A DNA stretch of 64,000 nt. Origin: Doryteuthis pealeii. Taxonomy: Eukaryota > Mollusca > Cephalopoda > Myopsida > Loliginidae. The DNA lies in the NCBI GenBank assembly GCA_023376005.1, contig CM042181.1, positions 1,715,133 to 1,779,132 on the forward strand, read 5' to 3'. Under the pieces are notes generated by a model that worked only from the letters and a program-made list of their open reading frames with translations, did no database searches and was not told where the DNA came from. Each line of letters opens with the position of its first letter. Position 1 is the stretch's first letter. The position numbers and the translations under genes were made by a program. Positions 44,206 to 55,660 of the stretch are shown piece after piece.

Positions 44206-45800
44206 AATGAGAATGGGCAACGTCTCCTTGAGGTCTGCACATACCACAACCCATGCATCCAGAACTCATATTTTCATGAAAACCTCGTCACAAAGTCTCC
44301 TGAAGACACCCACATTCTTGCCGCTGGCACTAGTTGGACCTGGCACGGCGCTCTGACCTCAGCAGCGTCCTTTAAACTCGAAGCTTTCACAGCTTTAAAC
44401 TCGTAGCTTTCAGATCACTGCCTCGTCTACTGTAGACTAAAAACTCCTAATGAAAAATTTCCACAGAGTCAAATCAAATGGACACCCTTGTGTGGATAAT
44501 GCCAAAGCAGCTGACCCAACCAAAGCTGCTGCCTTCGTCTATGCCATACAGAGGTCCCTCCACCTTCTCTCACAGTGTTGCTCTGCCCATCAATATTGAG
44601 ATGGCCTACGCATCATCATCAATAACACGCTGACCGTTTTTGGCAAAAGAGTGCGTAGGTTCAATAATTGGTTCGAAGCTAGTGTCCTTAAAATCTATTG
44701 TTTTTAGTTTTAATAAAACGAGAATTATTTCAAGCAGTAGCCATATCAGTACTAATATACAGCTGCACTACTATGTCTATAATAAAACGCTTGGATAAAA
44801 AGCTAGATTAAAAACTACACAAGGATTCTAACAAAACTCGGACGCAGCACCCTACAAAACAGTAGCTATACGGACACTTACCACCTATCACACAGACCAT
44901 CCAACAAAAATGTAAAAGAACATGCTTGACATTGCTAGAGAAGTAAGGATGTACTCTAGGTATCACCAATTTTCCCTGTGAGATTTACCCCTCCTCCATA
45001 TTTAACAATGAAACTTGCAAAAAGGTTAATATTCTCTTGGAAATTTTTTGTCCACTCAAAAGAAGAAACATAAAAACTGATTTTTTTTTTAAAATTCAGC
45101 TTACAGAAATAATGTAAATTATGAACGAAAAACAATGTTTACATTTATGCAATTTGAAATTTAACGTAGCCAAAAACAAGTTATGAATAGAGGCTTTCTT
45201 AAAAATTCTCTAAAAAATCAATTAATTGTCCGATTTTCACGAAAATGTCCATAATTACTTACCTTTTGCTGAAAATATGTCTGAAATTGTTTTTTTCCTA
45301 AAATATATCAGGGCAAATATTTTTATGAGGTCTACCCCACCATATTTTATTTTATGAAATATGTAAAAATGAACCTTTTTTTACAATTAAGATAAGAGTC
45401 TAAATAATTATATCAGAAGATTTTTATGAGTTTCTATGCGAGAGTTTTTTTTAGTATAAGAACCATGAATACAGAATTCTGCTAAAAACATGTCAATAAA
45501 GAAACTAACACTGTTGAAAACAAACGGACTGTTCTACTTATATTTCAAGATAATGGTGAGTAATTTTTCCCCAGTTGCATAAATTGATCTTTGAATTGTC
45601 TGTTTTTTTTGGGTGGGTTGTAAGAACTCGTTATGTTCGTTATTTCTTGTTTGTGATTTAAACAAAAAAGTTCTAATGAACTCATAAGCAACGTCATTCT
45701 ATGGACTACTACATAAAGACATACCAGAAAACATTCTCGATAGATTACCGTTTGTGGTCTCCCGACAGAAGATGTTTATAACAAGACTCGTTATAACATG
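44200..45800 (+). repeat. Segment C, long copy
   Basis: Direct copy of the 21-22.6 kb segment. It lacks the LTR-like insert but has a small duplication (GCTTTAAACTCGTAGCTTTC) at about 44,390. Confidence 0.6.
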
Positions 45801-45841
<41 letters not shown>

Positions 45842-45879
45842 CAACCCTATAGGATGTTACGATCAGGAAACAATTTTTA

Positions 45880-45926
45880 GTGTCAATACTTAAGTATTTC
45901 GGTATTTTATACCATCTTCAGGACAC
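45880..45926 (-). ncRNA. Hammerhead-ribozyme-like motif, left arm of foldback
   Basis: On the minus strand GUGUC, CUGAAGA, U, GGUAU-AAA-AUACC, GAAA, UACUUAAGUAU, U, GACAC. Stem I GUGUC/GACAC pairs fully, stem II GGUAU/AUACC pairs fully, and stem III AUACUU/AAGUAU pairs fully. The invariant bases of the hammerhead core (CUGANGA, GAA, A15.1-U16.1) are present. Departures from consensus are one unpaired U after GA and U at the cleavage position. Confidence 0.5.
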
Positions 45927-46200
45927 TGTTAGGTGATGTTTATGTGAGGAACAAAATGAAAGATGTTGAGTGTATAGTGGTTGTGTGAATCTGATGCTGT
46001 TAACCGTTAATTTTCGTTCTCAGCTTATTCACGTTAAAGCATGCGCCATTATATGTTCTTCGCCTTCCATTTTTGCACATGCATTGATCACGTCATTTGC
46101 TTTTCGTAAACAAACGCGCATATGAAAATTAACGGTTAACAGCATCAGATTCACACAACCACTATACACTTAACATCTTTCATTTTGTTCTCACCTAACA

Positions 46201-46247
46201 GTGTCCTGAAGATGGTATAAAATACCGAAATGCTTAAGTATTGACAC
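46201..46247 (+). ncRNA. Hammerhead-ribozyme-like motif, right arm of foldback
   Basis: Same motif as 45,880-45,926 in inverse orientation, with one change in stem III (AUGCUU against AAGUAU) that keeps pairing as a G-U wobble. Confidence 0.5.
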
Positions 46248-46306
46248 TAAAAATTGTTTCCTGATCGTAACATCCTGTGTTTGTTATATTTTTTAAATAT
46301 TTTCTT

Positions 46307-46349
<43 letters not shown>

Positions 46350-46919
46350 TAAAGTATTCCAATCTAAACTACACAAATAATATGAATATACAATGTACGT
46401 AATTTCCTAACCGTTACAGATGAAATATCCCAAGGTAGGTCGTTATACCATTCAAATTAATCAATCACCCAACAACCACTTGATAGAACAGCCGCCTATA
46501 AGGATCGAACTGGCGACAACATTGGACTGTAGTTTTCAAAGTAATCCTGTAAGCGAGAACCCGGATGACGGATTCTTACTTAATTTTGATCACACCCAAT
46601 GCTTTTCTTTCTTTTCATTAAAATAATAAAATCCTATAAAAGTAAACCATATATATTTTTAAAATCTCATTTTTATATATCATATATTTTAATACTTCAC
46701 CGATGGAAACATACGTATTAGATGCTGGCAACGTCTACGGTTTTCGAAATTATCGTTGCTGTACTATCAGATTTTAAACTGTATGTTTTACGATAAAGTA
46801 CAAGCAGTAGTTCTTTTAAATTTTTAATGAATTCTATTACCTATCTATTATTTTAGTTTTTAAACGGTTAGTTTTGCTGTGGAAAAAAGAGTTTTATATC
46901 TAAACAAAAAGCGATAAAA

Positions 46920-47256
46920 ATGGCTGAAGGTAAGTTACTTTCGAATTATTTCCCTTTCATTTAAATCTGGATTTGAAGACATTCTAAAAGTATTTTCACC
47001 CGGTTATTTGATTTCTATTAAAGTTATCATCATCTCTCGTATATTATTTATTCTTAATAGAAAATATTTATTTTTGATTAAAAAATAACGTATCCCGTTA
47101 AAATATAACTTAAATGAAAAATAAAATTTTTGTCTGAACCAAAGATATGAAGATTTCTTTTTCTGGTCGGATATTATACAATGAAAATTGATATTATTTA
47201 TTTTCAGTGTATAGATATTTAACAAAAATAGGAATAGGAAGCAGTCCAAAAATCTG

Positions 47257-47295
<39 letters not shown>

Positions 47296-49620
47296 ATAAA
47301 TCTAATGAGTCCGACTAAAAGTTTCACTTAATGCTCTTCAGGGCTAAGATCTGATTTTTACTTATTAGCTTTAATCTCCTGGCGTGTTTGTATGAATATA
47401 TATATCTTATATGTATATATGCATATAAATTGATTTTTCTTTTGGCCAAAGTATCGTACTAATAGATTATTTTTTGTTGGTACAAAAAAATTTTTCTTCC
47501 CGGTTGATGTTTGGTAGTATATTTTTACAATCAAACTATTTGCTGGTTTTTTTTCTCACCGCGAGGATTTACCAACAAGTTCGGTATATTAAGTTATATA
47601 TATATATATATATATATATACCAATCCCTCCGCACAAGCAGGATGTGACAAAAGTCAATTTCTTAAGCGGGTTTAACAGGTTTGAATTCATAGTTTCTTC
47701 TCCTAGACCGGTTGCCTAACCAAGATTAAAGAGCCCAGTCTGCCTTACTATTTACCCATAGCTGGAGGAGAGTAGGATTCATACCTTTCTCAAGGGTATT
47801 AGCGCTAAATGAAATGCAATTACCACGGGTTTGAACTCGGGCCGACGAGTTCATTTCCCATGACTTTAACCATTACACAACGCGCTTTCATTGGTCGAAT
47901 ATAGGTCCGTTACCTTCGATTTAACCCTTTTCTCTCTCAGACTTATTTATTTATATTCTTTTCTTGTAGCATCTCAAGAGAACACAACTCTCGACACAAG
48001 AGCCACGATGGACATCGTTAACCGACTATCCGTATTAATCGAACACAATTCTTTGGACGAGATCAAGGCACTGTTCGAAACCCTTGAGCCCGAACAATGC
48101 ATCAAGGTTTTGGGTTCTACAAATCATAGTTTTGGACCTCTCTATATAGCAATTCATGATGACAAGGTCGAAATCTCCCGTTACCTCCTCGAACTTTCTC
48201 TCCTTCATGGACCTGAGAAAATATTCGAATGCTGGAAAGGATCCAACCATCCACTCATTATCGCCGTAGAGCACGGTAATCAAGAGCTGATCCATCTGAT
48301 CCTGCAGCACCTCCCCAATATAAACGACACCATCTGCGGCCCCATATCACCGCTCACTTATGCTATATTAGTTAAGAATATAATCGCCGTGAAACTGATA
48401 GTAGCGATGGGAGCTGATATTAATCGTCCGAGCTTGCACGGAATGGTCCCGTTGATGAACTCGACTAGCAACGGCGAAATCTGCAAATTCCTAATTAGTA
48501 AGGACGCGAACGTTAACCACCAAGACGAAGAGGGTTTCACCGCCCTTCATTTAGCCGTTTATTGGAATCATAGAGAAGGCAGCAACCTTCTAATCGACGC
48601 TGGTGCTGATGTTAGGATCCAAAGCCACGAAGGCCTGGACCCTTTAATATGGGCAGCTATCAATCAAAACCTAGGGGTTGTTGAAGATTTGGGTACGCAT
48701 CCCTCCTATTCGGAGATAGATAAGATAGAGGCTTTGGAACTCTTAGATGCGTGTTATGTATGTGATCAGATAACAGTTTTATTAGCATGGAGGGGAGCTT
48801 TAGCAGCAAGGTGGAGAGCGGTATTCCTAAGACATGTCATGTTCCTGCACGAGCGATTCTGGATTATTCTGTAGAATTTACCACTGAGGAAGAATTGGAA
48901 AACCTAGGAGAGGACCCTTTACGTCTTGCTTACCAGAGTATTCTAGTCACTGAAAGAATTCTGGGAAGAAATAACAGACTATATTTACAGTTTCTTTTAC
49001 AAACGGCATTAATTGCCAAACTGGAAAACAATATGGAGAAAGTTAAGGAGCTGATTGATCATATCCAAGAATATTGCCATGAAAAATTTTTTGTTGGTCC
49101 CAATATGTTTCATTTTGAAAGTCTATTTACTGAAATTGCTGAAAACAGCCCTTCAAAAGAATTCTTTAGATATGGGGGGTTTGATATTTTCAAAATAGTA
49201 GCACAGACTGCTCTAGACTTGTGGTTTTATGTCAAAGAACGTCTATCTATATCTCACTCTTTAGTGGATAGCTATTATTCCAGTACGGTCGACACCTTCT
49301 TGTACATGGTGTATAAAATGAACTCTGTGGATTCCTCCCCGGAGTATCTCTGTGAATTTAGAGAAGAGGTCAAAAGAGTCCTCAATGAGGATCTCCGAGT
49401 TTTGCACCGTCAGTCTATTTTGCACCGCGCAGTTAAGCTGACAGAATTCTGGGTTTCAATTGAGCTCATTAGGGTTCTCCTTGAAGCCGGAGCCGATGTT
49501 AACTCCAAGGATGACTTCGGATGGACCCCAGCCATGTGCGCACTTAAGTATGTGCCTAATAATATTCGCATTGCTGTTTTAGAACTTTTTAAAGAATACG
49601 GAGCCCAAACAGATTGTTGA
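46920..49620 (+). CDS. FEM-1-like ankyrin/TPR protein, copy 6 (one frameshift)
   Basis: Exon 1 46,920-46,929 and exon 2 47,970-49,620 encode about 553 aa. Approximate positions are ankyrin repeats 56-87, 96-122, 128-157, 159-187, 191-220 and 224-250; FEM-1 linker KIEALELLDACYV 255-267; TPR-like region about 300-385 with RILGRNNRLYLQFLLQTALI; VDTFLYMVYKM near 445; a C-terminal ankyrin pair (VLLEAGADVNSKDDFGWTPA) and the end GAQTDC. Human FEM1 proteins are a little longer (about 620-670 aa) with the same order. The single defect is one missing G near 48,819 (GGAGAGCGG, where others have GGAGAGGCGG). This may be a real null or a consensus error. Role inferred from the family: substrate receptor of CUL2-elongin B/C ubiquitin ligase. 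S1 (47,618-47,900) and F3a (47,309-47,355) lie in the intron on -. Confidence 0.85.
47309..47355 (-). ncRNA. Hammerhead-like hairpin (F3a), copy 6 intron
   Basis: Core CCCTGAAGAGC, ATTAA, GTGAAAC on the minus strand. The second stem II pair is now G-U or open, and the ends read ATCAGA/TCGGAC. Confidence 0.35.
47618..47900 (-). mobile_element. tRNA-derived SINE (S1), copy 6 intron
   Basis: Same insertion point as in the other FEM-1 copies. Confidence 0.75.
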
Positions 49621-50215
49621 AAAAGCGGAGGTTCTTCATCTATGGATCGTACCTCCTGGGGGCGCTGTCCGATAACTCCCTGGAACTTTATATTGTGCAT
49701 CATATTTATTCGAATCGTTAGTGGGCGGGGTCAGTTAAGAGACATGATGGATTTTAGACTATGTAATCCCACCTGATATAATAAGAAACATCGATTTCTC
49801 AGTTAAGTTGACTGATGAAGAACCATGGGCTTCGGTTGGGTGCATTAGGGCCCTTCTTGAAGCCGGTGCCCTAAGGATAATTTCGGATGTACCCTAGTCA
49901 TGTATGCCCTTAAGCATGTAGCTTAAAATATTCACATTGCTATCTTAGAATACTTTGATGAATACAGATGCCACTCAGATTGTTAAAAAAGCGGAGGTAC
50001 TTCAGCTATTGATCGTACCTCATGGTACATGATGATTTTAGACTATAAAATCTCACCTAAGATAACGGGATACATCGATTCCTCAGTAAAGTTGTCTGAC
50101 AAAGTACTTCGGTTGGACTCTTTAGAGTCCTCATTGAAACCTGAGTTGTAAGGATAACTTGGGACAGACCACAGAAACTAAATAAGAACGAATATAAAAA
50201 ATATTATTTTAAAAT
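49621..50215 (+). pseudogene. Tandem decayed FEM-1 last-exon units after copy 6
   Basis: Flank of copy 6, then a unit at 49,801-49,985 (same stops and frameshift as after copy 5) and a further remnant at 50,090-50,160, ending at the (AC)n(AT)n tract. The shared defects show that the decayed unit was already broken before copies 5, 6 and 7 separated. Confidence 0.65.
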
Positions 50216-50221
50216 TATTTT

Positions 50222-50222
50222 A

Positions 50223-50288
<66 letters not shown>
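50222..50288. repeat. Compound (AC)n(AT)n microsatellite
   Basis: AC then AT repeats, followed by dispersed repeat H and another decayed 3' unit (50,460-50,690). Confidence 0.9.
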
Positions 50289-50290
<2 letters not shown>

Positions 50291-50459
50291 ATTGCTTTAA
50301 ATACGTTTAAGAATGACCTGATAGTATTAGAAATCAGTAACTGTAGATAATTAGTTATTAAACCCAGTTTTATTAAAATCATTATGCAAATTATTCCGTC
50401 CACATACTATGTAAATCTTTATTTCTTAGAGATATGTAACCCGAAATATCGGAATTATA

Positions 50460-50740
50460 ACTCCATGGAACTTTATGTTGTGGATCATATTTATTCGAGT
50501 GTTTAGTGGGTGGGGGTCAGGTAAAAGACACATGATGGATTTTAGACTATGAAATCTCACCTAAGATAACGGGATACATCGATTTCTCAGTTTAGTTGGC
50601 TGAGGAAGAACCATGGGCTTCGGTTGGGCTCTTTAGGGTCCTTCTTGAAGCCTGAGCCGTAAGGATAACTTGGGACAGACCACAGAAACTAAATAAGAAT
50701 GAATATACAAATATTACTTATTTTAATGTTATTTTAACAG
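50460..50740 (+). pseudogene. Decayed FEM-1 3' unit
   Basis: GGAACTTTATGTTGTGGATC, GATTTTAGACTATG, GAAGAACCATGGGCTTCGGT and CTTCTTGAAGCCTGAG reproduce the 3' flank and the start of a last-exon unit. No frame. Copied at 54,230-54,470. Confidence 0.55.
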
Positions 50741-50818
<78 letters not shown>

Positions 50819-50824
50819 ATTATA

Positions 50825-50890
50825 GTCACCAAATACAAAGTTCGTCTTAGCAAAGGTTTCGGATGTTTATCCATCATCAGAGTCGTTGAC
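50825..50890 (-). ncRNA. Hammerhead-like core (type F2)
   Basis: The minus strand holds GACTCTGATGATGGATAAAC then ATCCGAAAC. Core CUGAUGA, stem GGAU/AUCC and GAAA are present, but stems I and III are not clear. Confidence 0.35.
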
Positions 50891-51268
50891 TTTTTGAAAA
50901 AATTGGACAGTTTTTTAACCCGTGCCTCGTGTGTACGTGATCCGTTATTCGTTCTTGCTTTTACTTCTTCATTCACCGGCGTTCCTATTTGTTGTCATTG
51001 CGTCTCGTGTTTATATGATAATTTTTTTAAATATATATAGGATTGCTTTTAATACGTTTAAGAATAACCTGATAGTATTAGAAATCAGTAACTGTAAATA
51101 ATTAGTTATTAAACCCAGTTTTGTGAAAAATCTTTATTTCTTAGGTATATGTCACCCGAAAATATCGGAATTAATCAAACCAGGGACAGAACAGCTGAAA
51201 ATAAAAATCTTTTTTTTATTATATTATATATAAATATATATATTATATGAAGATAAAATCTAATGAGT

Positions 51269-51315
51269 CCGACTAAAAGTTTCACTTAATGCTCTTCAGG
51301 GCTAAGATCTGATTT
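51269..51315 (-). ncRNA. Hammerhead-like hairpin (F3a), copy 7
   Basis: Same spelling as the copy 6 intron (GTGAAAC). It lies near the point where copy 7 loses homology on its 5' side. Confidence 0.35.
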
Positions 51316-51576
51316 TTTACTTATTAGCTTTAATCTCCTGGCGTGTTTGTATGAATATATATATCTTATATGTATATATGCATATAAATTGATTTTTCTT
51401 TTGGCCAAAGTATCGTACTAATAGATTATTTTTTGTTGGTACAAAAAAAATTTTCTTCCCGGTTGATGTTTGGAAGTATATTTTTACAATCAAACTATTT
51501 GCTGTTTTTTTTTTCTCACCGCGAGGATTTACCAACAAGTTCGGTATATTAAGTTATATATATATATATATATATA

Positions 51577-51858
51577 TACCAATCCCTCCGCACAAGCAGG
51601 ATGTGACAAAAGTCAATTTCTTAAGCGGGGTTTAACAGGTTTGAATTCATAGTTCTCTTCTCCTAGACCGGTTGCCTAACCAAGATTAAAGAGCCCAGTC
51701 TGCCTTACTATTTACCCATAGCTGGAGGGAGAGTAGGATTCATACCTTTCTCAAGGGTATTAGCGCTAAATGAAATGCAATTACCACGGGTTTGAACTCG
51801 GCCGACGAGTTCATTTCCCATGACTTTAACCATTACACACGCGCTTTCTTTGGTCGAA
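51577..51858 (-). mobile_element. tRNA-derived SINE (S1), copy 7 intron
   Basis: Same element and position as in copy 6. Confidence 0.75.
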
Positions 51859-51928
51859 TATAGGTCCGTTACCTTCGATTTAACCCTTTTCTCTCTCAGA
51901 CTTATTTATTTATATTCTTTTCTTGTAG

Positions 51929-53575
51929 CATCTCAAGAGAACACAACTCTCGACACAAGAGCCACGATGGACATCGTTAACCGACTATCCGTATTAATCG
52001 AACACAATTCTTTGGACGAGATCAAGGCACTGTTCGAAACCCTTGAGCCCGAACAATGCATCAAGGTTTTGGGTTCTACAAATCATAGTTTTCTACCTCT
52101 CTATATAGCAATTCATGATGACAAGGTCGAAATCTCCCGTTACCTCCTCGAACTTTCTCTCCTTCATGGACCTGAGAAAATATCCGAATGCTGGAAAGGA
52201 TCCAGCCATCCACTCATTATCGCCTAGAGCACGGTAATCAAGAGCTGATCCATCTGATCCTGCAGCACCTCCCCAATATAAACGACACCATCTGCGGCCC
52301 CATATCACCGCTCACTTATGCTATATTAGTTAAGAATATAATCGCCGTGAAACTGATAGTAGCGATGGGAGCTGATATTAATCGTCCGAGCTTGCACGGA
52401 ATGGTCCCGTTGATGAACTCGACTAGCAACGGCGAAATCTGCAAATTCCTAATTAGTAAGGACGCGAACGTTAACCACCAAGACGAAGAGGGTTTCACCG
52501 CCCTTCATTTAGCCGTTTATTGGAATCATAGAGAAGGCAGCAACCTCCTAATCGACGCTGGTGCTGATGTTAGGATCCAAAGCCACGAAGGCCTGGACCC
52601 TTTAATATGGGCAGCTATCAATCAAAACCTAGGGGTTGTTGAAGATTTGGGTACGCATCCCTCCTATTCGGAGATAGATAAGATAGAGGCTTTGGAACTC
52701 TTAAATGCGTTTATGTATGTGATCAGATAACAGTTTTATTAGCATGGAGGGGAGCTTTAGCAGCGAGGTGGAGAGGCGGTATTCCAAGACATGTCATGTT
52801 CCTGCACGAGCGATTCTGGATTATTCTGTAGAATTTACCACTGAGGAAGAATTGGAAAACCTAGGAGAGGACCCTTTACGTCTTGCTTACCAGAGTATTC
52901 TAGTCACTGAAAGAATTCTGGGAAGAAATAACAGACTATATTTACAGTTTCTTTTACAAACGGCATTAATTGCCAAACTGGAAAACAATATGGAGAAAGT
53001 TAAGGAGCTGATTGATCATATCCAAGAATATCGCCATGAAAAATTTTTTGTTGGTCCCAATATGTTTTATTTTGAAACTCTATTTACTGAAATTGCTGAA
53101 AACCACTCTTCAAAAGAATTCTTTAGATATGGGGGGTTTGATATTTTCAAAATAGTAGCACAGACTGCTCTAGACTTGTGGTTTTATGTCAAAGAACGTC
53201 TATCTATATCTCACTCTTTAGTGGATAGCTATTATTCCAGTACGGTCGACACCTTCTTGTACATGGTGTATAAAATGAACTCTTTGATTCCTCCCCGGAG
53301 TATCTCGGTGAATTTAGAGAAGAGGTCAAAAGAGTCCTCAATGAGGATCTCCGAGTTTTGACCGTCAGTCTATTTTGCACCGCGCACTTAAGCTGACAGA
53401 ATTCTGGGCTTCAATTGAGCTCATTAGGGTTCTCCTTGAAGCCGGAGCCGATGTTAACTCCAAGGATGACTTCGGATGGACCCCAGCCATGTGCGCACTT
53501 AAGTATGTGCCTAATAATATTCGCATTGCTGTTTTAGAACTTTTTAAAGAATACGGAGCCCAAACAGATTGTTGA
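51929..53575 (+). pseudogene. FEM-1-like gene, copy 7 (no exon 1, frameshifted)
   Basis: Exon 2 starts at 51,929 after TTCTTGTAG. The duplicated block begins near 51,240, inside the intron, so exon 1 and the promoter are missing. Frame breaks near 52,225 (GCC TAG), 52,706, 52,783, 53,286 and 53,359, all single-base losses. Specific residues shared with copy 6 (NHREGSNLL, LGVVEDLG, SYSEIDK, ISHSLVDSYYSSTVDT) show the pair is a recent direct duplication of 4.0-4.6 kb. Confidence 0.85.
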
Positions 53576-53992
53576 AAAAGCGGAGGTTCTTCATCTATGG
53601 ATCGTACCTCCTGGGGGCGCTGTCCGATAACTCCCTGGAACTTATATTGTGATCATATTTATTCGAATCGTTAGTGGGCGGGGGTCAGTTAAGAGACATG
53701 ATGGATTTTAGACTATGTAATCCCACCTGATATAATAAGAAACATCGATTTCTCAGTTAAGTTGACTGATGAAGAACCATGGGCTTCGGTTGGGTGCATT
53801 AGGGCCCTTCTTGAAGCCGGTGCCCTAATGATAATTTCGGATGTACCCTAGTCATGTATGCCCTTAAGCATGTAGCTTAAAATATTCATATTGCTATCTT
53901 AGAGTCCTCCTTGAAACCTGAGTTGTAAGGATAACTTGGGACAGACCACAGAAACTAAATAAGAACGAATATAAAAAATATTATTTTAAAAT

Positions 53993-54000
<8 letters not shown>
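53576..54000 (+). pseudogene. Decayed FEM-1 last-exon unit after copy 7
   Basis: Same series as after copies 5 and 6 but with an internal deletion joining the second unit (near 53,900) to the start of the third. Confidence 0.6.
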
Positions 54001-54027
<27 letters not shown>

Positions 54028-54537
54028 ATATATATATATATATATATAATATATATATAGGATTGCTTTAAATACGTTTAAGAATGACCTGATAGTATTA
54101 GAAATCAGTAACTGTAGATAATTAGTTATTAAACCCAGTTTTATTAAAATCATTATGCAAATTATTCCTCCACATACTATGTAAATCTTTATTTCTTAGA
54201 GATATGTAACCCGAAATATCGGAATTATAACTCCATGGAACTTTATGTTGTGGATCATATTTATTCGAGTGTTTAGTGGGTGGGGGTCAGGTAAAAGACA
54301 CATGATGGATTTTAGACTATGAAATCTCACCTAAGATAACGGGATACATCGAGTTCTCAGTTTAGTTGGTTGAGGAAGAACCATGGGCTTCGGTTGGGAT
54401 CTTTAGTGTCCTCTTGAAGCCTGAGCCGTAAGGATAACTTGGGACAGACCACAGAAACTAAATAAGAACGAATATACAAATATTACTTATTTCAATGTTA
54501 TTTTAACAGACACACACACACACACACACACACACAC

Positions 54538-54583
<46 letters not shown>

Positions 54584-54970
54584 AGTCACCAATACAAAGT
54601 TCGTCTTAGCAAAGGTTTCGGATGTTTATCCATCATCAGAGTCGTTGACTTTTTGAAAAAATTGGACAGTTTTTTAACCCGTGCCTCGTGTGTACGTGAT
54701 CCGTTATTCGTTCTTGCTTTTACTTTCTTCATTCACCGGCGTTCCTATTTGTTGTCATTGCGTCTCGTGTTTATATGATAATTTTTTTAAATATATATAG
54801 GATTGCTTTTAATACGTTTAAGAATAACCTGATAGTATTAGAAATCAGTAACTGTAAATAATTAGTTATTAAACCCAGTTTTGTGAAAAATCTTTATTTC
54901 TTAGGTATATGTCACCCGAAATATCGGAATTAATCAAACCAGGGACAGAACAGCTGAAAATAAAAATCTT
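54000..54970 (+). repeat. (AC)n(AT)n tracts, repeat H and a decayed FEM-1 unit
   Basis: Order: microsatellite, repeat H, decayed 3' unit (54,230-54,470), second microsatellite (54,506-54,580), F2 motif, repeat H. This repeats the 50.2-51.2 kb arrangement, so the duplication of copies 6 and 7 includes it. No gene. Confidence 0.6.
54585..54649 (-). ncRNA. Hammerhead-like core (type F2)
   Basis: Direct copy of 50,825-50,890. Confidence 0.35.
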
Positions 54971-55092
54971 TTTTTTGGGGGGGGGTCTTTTTTCCATGCT
55001 TCAAAATCCAAAAACACAACGTTCACAAAAACAAAGTTTATACATAACATTATATGTAAAATAAAAGGAAATTAATCCGACAGTGTGAATTT

Positions 55093-55341
55093 GATATATT
55101 GAAAAAACAAATGATGTTTACAAATGCTTGGGTTCATCAGGAGAGAATGTGCACCATTTCATTTTCATCCCGTATTTGCTCTTGTTGATGACCGATCGAA
55201 ACATATTCCGACGGACATCACAACAGTGAGGCGGGGGCCGATGTGCAGTTAAAACCGTTGAGAGGAAGGCCCCAAAACGGTGCACATTCTCTCCTGATGA
55301 TCCCAAGCATTTGTAAACATCATTTGTTTATTCAATATATC
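55093..55341. mobile_element. MITE-B, mirror copy
   Basis: Same 62-bp inverted ends as 6,198-6,448. Confidence 0.75.
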
Positions 55342-55343
55342 AT

Positions 55344-55389
<46 letters not shown>

Positions 55390-55391
<2 letters not shown>

Positions 55392-55520
55392 CTCAGGTAT
55401 GGACGATATATTTAAGGGGTAATGTCTGATTACAACAAAAAGACCCCGAAACTTACAATTCCTTACCACATAAGTAATTTTGGACAATGGAATGACGTAT
55501 GAAGGAATTCTGCCTGAGAT
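55390..55520 (+). pseudogene. FEM-1 3'-flank relic
   Basis: TATGGACGATATATTTAAGG, GTAATGTCTGATTAC, then AATTTTGGACAATGGAATGA. Mirror of 5,990-6,115. Confidence 0.4.
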
Positions 55521-55660
55521 TAGAGAACAAATTGATTAAGTGCCCCTACTCGTTTCAATACTTTTATCCGATCTTACATAATCTCTGGAGGCTTTTTTAG
55601 TTATGAACCGTATATCATGCGGACGCTGTTCGATTAGTACAATAACTCCCTAATCCCTAG

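Larger units (their letters stand above)
45851..46276. mobile_element. Foldback element, 426 bp, arms of ~150-164 bp
   Basis: The left arm (45,851-46,014) and right arm (46,125-46,276) are near-perfect reverse complements, starting AGGATGTTACGATCAGGAAA. The left arm has a ~12-nt insertion (TTTATGTGAGGA region). A 110-nt single-copy loop lies between. It is found once in the window, between two AT microsatellites. No coding capacity. Each arm holds a hammerhead-like motif facing outward. Confidence 0.8.
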
